From Halocafeteria seosinensis (lineage: Eukaryota; Sar; Bigyra; Bicosoecida), in assembly GCA_001687465.1 (NCBI GenBank), contig LVLI01000262.1, forward strand, positions 1 to 40,809: a stretch of 40,809 bases of DNA, in the 5' to 3' direction. Shown here in pieces: positions 33,301 to 40,809 of this stretch. A model generated the notes under the pieces. The model saw only the letters and a program-made list of their open reading frames with translations. It searched no databases and was not told where the DNA came from. The position numbers were made by a program, and so were the translations under genes. Numbering within the stretch: position 1 is the first letter of the stretch; each line of letters begins with the position of its first letter.

Positions 33301-35297
33301 ACTCCCTCCTTCTTTCCTGCGCAACCGACCAAGAGGACCTAGTCCCGTCCTCTTGCAAGGATGGAGCAGGCAGACAACTAAGCGCAGATGGAGGGAAAGG
33401 CAGGCAATGATGATGTACGTTCTGCTCGTACATGAGGGCCTTGAGTTCCACTTCGAGCTCCAGTACACATCCAAGAGTCCGAATAATGTGACCCTTTGGA
33501 TATTTGCTATTCACGGGCCAATCATCAATTATGACCAAGTGCCTCTTTCCGGCAAGAGCATCGGGATCCTTCGTACGGATGATAATCTTTGGTACTCGTT
33601 GACTCATCGGCACGAGCATGGAGGTTCGCTCATTTGGGGTCGCGCCATCCACATTCGACCGGTCCTCCGAAGTTGCCACTAGTTCGCGCCATCCGGTACG
33701 TTCCACCACCCCGATTGTCTCTCCATAGGGAACAAACTCGACCTTAGCTGCAGTCCTGGAACGTTTAGATTCTTGGGAGGCAGACCAGCATCTTTCTGGC
33801 CATATCAGTACGAAGACCAGATCACCGTGGATAGAACGGTTTCTCGCCGTGAAGCCGTTTATCATGATCCTCTGAAATTTCTGCCCACATGAGTCGGTGA
33901 TATTGCTGGAGGCGTCTACGTATGCAACGTCGGGGTCATACCTGCTGACGTTGAGTTTACCAGAGACGGCCAACCCCTCGTTCTGCAATCGTTGGCACAC
34001 TTCTAGGGGTAAATACTTCTTGTACCCGGTATCCCTATCCCCCCTGAAGGAAACATATTCCTCTCGAATAACATGAGGTGCGTTGTCTTGGGCCATAGTA
34101 TTCAATTCTGTTTCAGCCGAAGTGCCGGTCAGAATCTGTTCATGTTGGTAGGCTACTTGCTCGTACAATTCCAAAAGCTGATCTTTCACCGCCGGGGAGC
34201 AATGTATAGGATCTTTCAGATTAGTGCTAGATTCAGTTGTATCGGATAAAAGCCATTCGATTAGTGCTCGGGGACTAAGGCATTGTACCTGCACCGTTTT
34301 CGCAGTAGCAAATCTAGCAGGAGCGCCATCTATATTCACACCAGCTTCCGATAAAATCTTTGCTGGCCTTGGAAACTTGCTGTAATCGCGAGACGTCACC
34401 ATTCCCAAACACACTTGCAAAGGGACTTGACTTGCGTGCGACTTGTTCCACTCTCGAACTTCACGTGCTAAAGCGGCCATGGAAAAAGCAAATTTCGTGT
34501 AACTAGCTTCTTCGTCGGTCGATTGGAATCCATGATGCCGAGTAAGATACCGACGAACAGGAGTCGAAGACCTACCATGATCCATCCCGCTACAACTAAA
34601 ATTGGAGATCCCAACTAAATTTCCGTGGGTGGGAAGGAACACTCCATATGGCTTAGAGAATTCGCGTGAGCTGGCAATCCTGGATTGTCTTTGTTGCTCA
34701 ACATCCAGGCAGTATTCACTCAGAAAGTTATTCAACGTCCTCCCACGTTTAAGGAGTTTATAATTCCGCACACCTTCGCAGATATTTTCTAGCATAATTG
34801 CACCAATTTCAGTGTTCCCTTGAGTTTCTCTCCTATGGATGGCAAACAGTTCGGTCAAGATTTCATTATACTGTGGTAAGTGGTAAGCAAAACAATCCAT
34901 GAGCGCAAAATTCACCCCGCTTTCGTTCAAGGATTACGTACAAATACAAAAGTTTCATCATCTGGAACAATCAACCATAAGGTAGGTGTGCCGCACTTAT
35001 CCTTTGGTAAATCCTTTCCAAAAGTTTCAAATCTGTAGGTTCAAAAGTATACGTCCATGCGAGCTATATCCATGCCCTTCCACTTCCGCCTTACCCGGAC
35101 GCTACCGTGTCCAAATAGGTCCATAACACACTCTGGAAACTGTATGGGTCCTTTCGGGGACGCCAATATTGCTCTCGAAGCACAATTTGACCTCCTCCCT
35201 GGCGCGAGTTTGCTCCATTTTGACCGTCATAGGAAGATATTCGACTGAATCTCGTGGTTGAGACAGACCATTTCGGGTCTGCTCTTTTCGAACTCAT
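30365..35297 (-). CDS. DIS3-like (DIS3L-type) exoribonuclease, RNB family
   Basis: Three exons (35297-35095, 35032-34942, 34870-30365; introns 62 and 71 bp) encode 1599 aa, about 50% longer than human DIS3L. Start-to-PIN sequence 'IVLREQYWRPR' and 'LWLIVPDDETFVFYNEIL' aligns in character with the DIS3L N-terminus, but the CR3 zinc-type cysteines are not seen. Cold-shock-like region: 'FTARNRSIHGDLVFV', 'VPKIIIRTKDPDAL', 'YPKGHIIRTLG'. RNB domain begins near 680 with the four metal-binding aspartates in 'VDPPGCVDIDDAL', and its signature '[20 protein letters not shown]' is near 1070. A 170-200-residue acidic, Ser-rich insertion (about 1095-1290) separates RNB from the S1-like end 'IRVYVPKYEIEGTVFL' near 1346. 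The enzyme degrades RNA 3'-to-5', as the catalytic subunit of cytoplasmic exosomes in animals. DIS3 versus DIS3L assignment is moderate. Confidence 0.9.
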
Positions 35298-35513
35298 GCT
35301 TATCTGGACTCCATATGACACGTAACATGCCCAAACATGGCATCAACATTATCAACCCCAAAGGATCGGAGGACACTAAATTCAACCTGTACTTTGGGAT
35401 TGATTTTCTCCTTCATTGCAGCCCGCTTTCCTACCGATCTTTCCATTGACTTGTAGTATTTTCTTTGGACATTTTGACTGTGTTAAACTTGGTATCAAAC
35501 GCGGATCTGAAGG
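35298..35513. promoter_or_regulatory. Probable bidirectional promoter (DIS3-like / 2-OGDH E2)
   Basis: 216 bp between divergent start codons; both strands contain protein-like open frames here, but none connects to a domain. No specific factor site is recognised. Confidence 0.4.
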
Positions 35514-37509
35514 ATGCTAATTCGAACGACAACCTCCTCGACCTCCTTGAGAGGCAGCTCGGTCAAGAACCTCCATAAAGCATTGGTAAGTGCCATTTCA
35601 GGTGTATTCTCACCATAACATAAAAATCTCTGTATTTTTCCCTTTCGAATGGTATATTGGATGGATGTATAGAGTATCTGTATAGGGTAGAAAAAGGTGC
35701 CTCTTTTCCTGAGGGCGGCTTGTTCCCAAGAACATCTCCTCGTTATTCATCATTTTACCTCTGTTATTCTTCATTGTACAGGGTAGGAGACATTTATTCA
35801 CTCCCTCTACCAGTCGTGCTTTATCCTCCGTTTGTGGACGGCGCTCTGTAGGAGCTGTGAATGGCGAAAAAACCCTCGGACGCTTGGCGCATCATGATCT
35901 CTGGAGCACCACGACACCAGCATTGTACGTCTATAGAGACTCTATGTGACGATTTTATCCACTTTTGACCGCAATTACTTGTCACAATTACTTTGCAGCG
36001 GTGGCGTGCGATGGTTCAGCGGAGAAGAACCTGTGACGATGAAGGTGCCATCCATGGGAGATTCCATCACTGGTAAGTTGGAATCATAATTTGCTCCAGG
36101 TTTGTCTATTTTAATGTTTCTACGCACTTGTCGCTTAACTCCAGAGGGAACTATTATTGAGTGGCTGAAACAACCAGGTGACTGGGTTGACCAAGATGAG
36201 GAACTGGTGTCGCTAGAGACGGACAAAGTGTCCATTGACGTCCGTGCCGAAACTAGCGGCTTTGTTCAGGAGCATTTGGCTAACGCTCAAGATACTGTTC
36301 AAGTAGGCTCAGATTTGGTTGTCATTAAACCTGGTGAAAAGCCGGCGGATGCCGGTAAGGCTGCTGCCTCTGGTGGGGCACAGCAGCAGGAGAGTGCTCC
36401 TCAGCAACAAGAGCAGCAACAGCCTGCAGCGAAACAGGAGGCACCTAAACAACAGCAGCAGCAACAACAACAAGAAGCTCCCGCTCAACAACAGCAACAA
36501 CAGCAGCCGCAGCAAACCCAGAGCGCTCCTTCGAGTGCTCCAATGGTTGATCACAAAGATGTTGACCCGGAGAAATATATCACGGGGAGCAGAACGGAAA
36601 AACGTGTGCAAATGAATCGGATGAGAAAAATGATAGCACAGAGATTGAAAGATGCTCAAAATACGAATGCTATGCTAACCACTTTCCAGGAAGTAGATAT
36701 GAGCAATCTTATGGAGATGCGCAAGAAGCACAAGGATGAGTTTGAAAAAAAGCACGGTGTCAAGCTAGGGTTCATGTCGGCATTTGCGAAAGCGGCAGCA
36801 GCAACTTTGAATGAGATTCCGGCTATCAATGCAGTCATTGACGGCGGCGACATTGTTTATCGAGACTATGTGGATATGTCTGTCGCAGTCGCTAGTCCCA
36901 GAGGGTACGAATGCTGAATAATAGTCTGTTTTACCATTTCTCGAGCTTTTTCACCATCTTTTCTTGTATGCATCGCAGTCTTGTTGTGCCAGTAATACGC
37001 AATGTCGAGAGTCAGTCTTTTGCTGATATAGAGAAGAACTTGAACGAGTTGGCGACAAAGGCAAGAGAGTACGTTGACTAAAATTGAGATGCAAGATGGC
37101 TCAACCTCAAACATAAATATTGTTGGGTTTGTTACTCTTCAGAAACAAAATAGCAATGGAAGACATGGCCGGCGGCACGTTCACCATCTCCAACGGAGGT
37201 GTGTTTGGCTCTATGATGGGAACTCCGATAATCAACCCGCCTCAAAGTGCTATTCTAGGAATGCACGCGACCAAAATGAGGCCTACTGTTGTTGATGTAA
37301 GTGAATCTGTGTCGTAGCGTTGATTCTTCGCCTCAATATCATCCCAAAATATGCTCATTACGCAGGGCGGTAAAATCGAGGCTCGTCCGATCATGTACCT
37401 TGCTCTTACATACGACCATCGTTTGATCGATGGGCGTGAGGCAGCTACGTTCTTGGTGTCTGTCCGCGAAAAGATCCAGGATCCGCATAGACTTTTGCTG
37501 GAACTGTAG
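35514..37509 (+). CDS. DLST: Dihydrolipoamide succinyltransferase, E2 of 2-oxoglutarate dehydrogenase (mitochondrial)
   Basis: Seven exons (35514-35585, 35782-35924, 35999-36072, 36145-36904, 36979-37068, 37143-37296, 37366-37509) encode 478 aa. Residues 1-80 are Ser/Thr/Arg-rich and lack acids at the start, a mitochondrial transit peptide ([16 protein letters not shown]). The lipoyl domain runs 86-160 with [13 protein letters not shown] and the lipoylated lysine K124 in LETDKVS. The linker (176-225) is glutamine-rich instead of Pro/Ala-rich, and no peripheral-subunit-binding domain is seen, as usual for eukaryotic OGDH E2. The catalytic domain contains '[14 protein letters not shown]', '[15 protein letters not shown]', '[16 protein letters not shown]' and the active site [10 protein letters not shown] (H449, D453). 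It transfers the succinyl group to CoA in the TCA cycle. Intron 1 (196 bp) is the longest of this gene. Confidence 0.97.
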
Positions 37510-37602
37510 ATAATTAGTTCATGCTTACTTCTCGGTGTTGATGATCCTCCTCGGAGTGTGGGCTCGTTCTAGCCTGGCGCATGGGGGTTAGCTGCTTGAT
37601 GC

Positions 37603-37620
37603 AATAAACATTAGAATAAA
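37603..37620 (+). terminator. Two AATAAA hexamers, putative polyadenylation signal of the E2 gene
   Basis: AATAAA occurs at 37603-37608 and 37615-37620, about 95-110 bp after the E2 stop and only 7-20 bp before the LRR start codon. If used, the E2 3' UTR abuts or overlaps the LRR gene's 5' end. Confidence 0.35.
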
Positions 37621-37626
37621 AGAAAA

Positions 37627-39001
37627 ATGCGGTCACTGTTATGTGTATTTGCGCTTATTCTAACGGAGGCGGTGGCGGGATCGATCCCGAGCTGCTGCCA
37701 GGTGGATACCAGTCATAATACACTTATTCACTGCACAGACTGTCCCGGAGACACCCTGTAAGTTAAGTTTATTCTTCTAGAAGTTTTTCAGGGAAAAAAA
37801 GTTCAGACATTGATCGTAAACCCTTGAAACACAGGGCCTTGAACGACCTGGGACTCACTGAAATTCAACCCAACGCTTTTTCGGCAGTCGGGGACACCAT
37901 CACCGAGCTGTAAGTGACGCTATATCAACTTCCGTCAGCGATTTTCGAAAAGATTAGCGAATTGTTTATAAATGCCGCGCTGAAACTGAGATAAACGGGA
38001 AAAGTTCATGTATGTCACGATTATTGGCAGAAATCTTGGAGGAAATAACCTGGAAACGCTTCCCGAATCAGTGTTTACGGGAGTCGTTAAGTTGGATACT
38101 CTGTAAGTTACTCGGCCTTGAGGACACTTAACGAGCTACAGAGATAAGGGGGACTTAGATTTACACTTTATTGCCCTTTGGCTCTTTATATTGAATTGTT
38201 GGTGAACTTGTGGGTCTTCCAGCGTGCTTCGTTGTAACAATCTGAAAGGCCTTCCCCAGATATTGTTGCGGAACAATACTGCTCTACGAGGAATGTAAGC
38301 ACCACGATGATTTCAGTTCTGTGTTATACTCTTCCTAGAGATCCGAACTTTCATTGCAGTGATCTGAGCTTCAACAAGTTGCAACTGCTACCTGGAACAT
38401 TGTTTCAGGGATTACAAGGCCTTATTTCGATGTAAGAGTAATGGTCGTATACTCAGTCTGAATATCCTAACTATTCGATTATGTTATACAGCATCATAAC
38501 GGGAAACCCGGCTCTAGAGACCCTTCCGAGTAATTTGTTTCTTGATCAACACAACCTATTCATCCTGTAAGCAGCTTACAGTAAGCTATGGGGAGGACGT
38601 TGAACTGCATGTTGTAAAACTTAAAACAATGCAGCAATTTGCAAAACAACTCGTTGGCATCGATTCCTTCGTCGCTCTTCATGAACTGCCCTGGAATTAA
38701 AGCTTTGTAAGTACTACCGAATTTCATCGAAGGATGCAATGTACATCTTGACATTGTGCAGGATTATGGAGGACAATAACTTGTATGCACTGCCTGCACA
38801 TGTATTTCAGCCTCTGAAGCATCTTGATCTGTTGTATGTATACTTGCACTTGACGAGCTGCTCGTACGTGAATTCGCATTATGCCGAAATTGCAGTCGCA
38901 TATACGGAAACCCGGGTACCTCTGCGAACAATTGCCCATCAGGGACAACGTATCAGGTAGTCTGTAGAGACCCCCTACGGAGCTTCTGTGCCTATTCCTA
39001 G
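37627..39001 (+). CDS. Secreted leucine-rich-repeat protein, one LRR per exon
   Basis: Nine exons (37627-37757, 37835-37909, 38031-38102, 38223-38294, 38360-38431, 38492-38566, 38635-38706, 38762-38833, 38896-39001) encode 248 aa. Exon 1 gives a signal peptide (SLLCVFALILTEAVA) and a cysteine-containing N-cap (SCC...CTDC). Exons 2-8 are each 72 or 75 bp, start and end in phase 2, and each encodes one LRR of the 'LxLxxNxLxxLPxxLFxxxxxLxxL' type. Exon 9 gives a C-cap with GNPGT...NNCPSG...VVC. No membrane segment follows, so the protein should be secreted; ligand binding at the cell surface is the usual role of such domains. Introns are 55-121 bp. It starts 117 bp after the E2 stop on the same strand. 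Confidence 0.9.
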
Positions 39002-39601
39002 CGAGCTCTTGTTTGGTTCCGTGAGCCTCTCTCTTGACCAATCCATCCCCTTGTAACGGATTTTGTTTTATACCGTGCGCGGAATATCTTGTGCGGGCAG
39101 TGTTGCCAGAAAATGCTCAGTTGTTGATTTGAGAAAGCAATCGAAGTACATTCTCTTCTTATTGCATCCAGGAATGTGTGCACTCCATTTTATTGACTTT
39201 GTTCCAGGTCGGCTCTCTTGCTTCTTCCTTGGATTGGGTGCCACTTCCTCGGGAAGTTACAAATGCTCCCTCAAAGTGTGACACTTCGCATGGAGCGCAA
39301 CTCCACTTACACCAAGGAATATACTGATGTTCTAGCTCCGTTGGCAGGAGTTTCTGCAGAAGTAGATGGATGAGCGAGTGCTCCATGATCAAAGGGTTGC
39401 GTCCCGTGCGGGATGAACCCCGGGAAGTTGAAGTTCGCTTACGTTTTATAGTACAACCATTTATACAACTTGTAATACAAGCAATGTTTGTCAAATAAAA
39501 TAAACGAGTACTTGTCCACAAACCAAACCAAACGCCAATCCCCTTCTTTTCTCTTCTACATTCTGGACAACACCTCCTCGCTGCCGCAGTCGGACCGTAG
39601 G
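39002..39601. other. Intergenic region, no gene recognised
   Basis: 600 bp between the LRR stop and the next start. The frame of the following gene is open back to about 39488 but contains no earlier ATG. A minus-strand frame (39521-39159) has no recognisable features. Confidence 0.45.
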
Positions 39602-40369
39602 ATGAGATATGGAGACTGCCGCACAGTCACGATGACTGCTCTCGCTTTCCAAAGAACGAAGCGTACCGCCGACAAGACTGGACGCTGGACCCTTGCAATT
39701 GCTCTTCTCGGGTACTGGTGTTGTACAGTACCGAAGACTCAGGCTTGGAACTTTGACAATATGCATGGATATCGTATCCTGCCACCAGATGGTGAACAGC
39801 CCATAAATCAACTGCATATGAATTTCGAAATTCGCTTTGGGCAACGCAGTGTCGTCAGTAAAGAACTCGCCAGTGATACTTTCAGGAATCCTTCGCATTT
39901 TACGGGATCTTACGTTTTGGACGAAGAATCGGCATGCCATCTTGCCATTATGGACCAAGGCAATATTTCGCTATTCATGGACGCATGTGAGATGTCCGTC
40001 ATTCTTTGTCTTCGAAGATCGCAAGCTGCTAATACAAGCAGCCGTACATTCTGCTTACGGACTGAACAATTTGCCATTCAGCCAAACGAAGTTGCCAATG
40101 TAGGCTTCTCGATTCAACCCTTCCACCAGCCATCCACAATATTGGGAGGAGTACAGAAAGTAGGTGATCGCATTTGCATCACAGTCGGTCAGCAGGGATG
40201 TGTTACAGTTAGTCTGTATCATGTGGATTTAGCGGCCAATGCTACCAGTTCTTCCGATCATCCAATTCAGCACGGACGAGAACTACAGCCGGATGCTCGT
40301 CCCACCCATCGAGAAATACGACTACTGTACTCGGGAAGCATTTCCACCAAGGAAACTGGCTTTGCCTGA
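39602..40369 (+). CDS. Secreted orphan protein, truncated at an inverted-repeat junction
   Basis: A single open frame of 255 codons with ATG at 39602 (a second ATG at 39632). A hydrophobic segment (WTLAIALLGYWCC, about 31-43) ending near TQA-WNF resembles a signal peptide. The mature part contains several cysteines and mixed beta-type sequence but no motif I recognise. The final codons (KETG then F-A-stop) come from the point where a perfect inverted repeat ends at 40360. The minus-strand copy of the same sequence continues differently (KETGPSENTGVIYFPD) and stays open for at least another 100 codons. The + strand version is therefore probably a truncated or artefactual 3' end of a longer gene. 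Confidence 0.6.
   Translation: MRYGDCRTVTMTALAFQRTKRTADKTGRWTLAIALLGYWCCTVPKTQAWNFDNMHGYRILPPDGEQPINQLHMNFEIRFGQRSVVSKELASDTFRNPSHFTGSYVLDEESACHLAIMDQGNISLFMDACEMSVILCLRRSQAANTSSRTFCLRTEQFAIQPNEVANVGFSIQPFHQPSTILGGVQKVGDRICITVGQQGCVTVSLYHVDLAANATSSSDHPIQHGRELQPDARPTHREIRLLYSGSISTKETGFA
40225..40360 (+). repeat. Inverted repeat, left arm (136 bp)
   Basis: Identical, base for base, to the reverse complement of 40674-40809. It starts GGATTTAGCGGCC and ends GGAAACTGGC. The right arm stops only because the window ends, so the stem may be longer. Confidence 0.95.
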
Positions 40370-40809
40370 TACGGGCCTGGTGATTCTGCTGGTTCCCATC
40401 CGATTGGATGGAGCGAGCAGAGTCCATCGTTAATACACCCTCGTCTTTATGCAGCACAACCAAGGCGGGTTCGCAGTCCTCCAAGAAAAACCTTCTACCA
40501 CTTTGGAGAACGTGCACTCCATTTTCGCCTCCATCCCACCGGCGGATGCTGATAGATCCGACCCATGGAAACTCGTTTCGTTTCGTCATCCCCACGGTAG
40601 TAATTCCATGCGACCAAATCTGTAAAGGATCCGCTATATCAGGAAAGTAGATAACTCCGGTGTTTTCGCTGGGGCCAGTTTCCTTGGTGGAAATGCTTCC
40701 CGAGTACAGTAGTCGTATTTCTCGATGGGTGGGACGAGCATCCGGCTGTAGTTCTCGTCCGTGCTGAATTGGATGATCGGAAGAACTGGTAGCATTGGCC
40801 GCTAAATCC
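40361..40809 (-). CDS. Partial antisense copy of the secreted orphan gene (3' part)
   Basis: Read on the minus strand from the right edge, the repeat arm encodes the same residues as the + strand orphan (DLAANATSSSDHP...) and continues through the loop with an open frame including 'GVIYFPDIADPLQIWSHG' and 'FPWVGSISIRRWDGGENG'. It then runs antisense into the left arm and stops at 40244-40242. The loop sequence is most likely the authentic continuation of the gene; both ends lie outside what can be trusted here. Confidence 0.5.
40674..40809 (-). repeat. Inverted repeat, right arm (136 bp, open at window edge)
   Basis: Reverse complement of 40225-40360 without mismatch; the two arms flank a 313-bp loop (40361-40673). 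Confidence 0.95.

Noticed and set aside
34871-34941. N-terminal residues MDCFAYHLPQ read directly upstream of the large DIS3-like exon
   Set aside because: This stretch is a 71-bp GT-AG intron; splicing joins 'VPDDETFVF' to 'YNEIL', matching the DIS3L PIN start.
35298-35600. Protein-like minus-strand frames upstream of the DIS3-like gene (for example beginning [10 protein letters not shown])
   Set aside because: They overlap the E2 transit-peptide exon, which is supported by exact phase into the lipoyl domain, and the DIS3-like N-terminus is satisfied by the ATG at 35297.
40242-40360. Minus-strand frame through the left repeat arm as the natural end of the antisense gene
   Set aside because: This part is simply the reverse complement of the + strand coding arm, so the read-through is a product of the inverted repeat.

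Overview
The window is nuclear DNA of a compact eukaryotic genome. I can place 18 protein-coding genes plus one partial antisense copy, and about 55 GT-AG introns. Nearly all introns are 45-125 bp; only two are longer (312 and 196 bp). GC content is close to one half. The best lineage clue is the large minus-strand gene at the left edge. Its EGF modules carry a 'CPxGxAWxDKA...AHN...CSxxGxCNRxTGxCxC' framework and a 'YLYDNWxxxMxYGCxCxRG' block, which I know mainly from stramenopiles (diatoms, brown algae, oomycetes). One-exon-per-repeat LRR genes are also known from brown algae. I therefore favour a small-intron stramenopile alga or protist, but a related chromist cannot be excluded.

Layout, left to right: a giant EGF/beta-solenoid surface protein running off the left edge (-); TMEM230-like membrane protein (-); serine carboxypeptidase S10 (+); PDZ-like/TBC RabGAP (-); His-rich CobW/COG0523 GTPase (+); bZIP protein (+); unrecognised 439-aa protein (+); secreted eight-cysteine protein (-). 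A degraded, gene-poor stretch follows (18.75-20.5 kb) with a possible pseudogene and a two-copy 102-bp tandem repeat. Then come an alpha/beta-hydrolase lipase (-); a p24/emp24 cargo receptor with a huge Gln/Glu insertion (+); HYPK (-); a protein with a recombinase-core-like helical domain (-); a membrane-anchored histidine acid phosphatase (-); a secreted PA14 protein (+); DIS3-like exoribonuclease (-); 2-oxoglutarate dehydrogenase E2 (+); a secreted LRR protein (+); and a secreted orphan truncated inside a perfect 136-bp inverted repeat at the right edge.

The genes do not form one pathway. Most are housekeeping functions packed head-to-head or tail-to-tail: Rab/vesicle traffic (TBC, TMEM230-like, p24), protein turnover and acid hydrolases (carboxypeptidase, acid phosphatase, lipase), RNA decay (DIS3L), N-terminal acetylation support (HYPK), metal handling (CobW) and the TCA cycle (E2). 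A second theme is the secreted or cell-surface proteome: the EGF/solenoid protein, PA14, LRR, eight-Cys and right-edge orphan proteins all start with signal sequences.

The most unusual items are the p24 protein (about 180-residue Q/E insertion, both GOLD-domain cysteines replaced, no dilysine tail), the LRR gene built from symmetric phase-2 72/75-bp exons, the EGF/beta-solenoid protein, and the right-edge palindrome. I did not find a multi-gene novel system such as a defence island or biosynthetic cluster, and no tRNA, rRNA, CRISPR or intact mobile element. Exon boundaries were inferred by hand from frame, GT-AG sites and family conservation; no search or transcript data were available.
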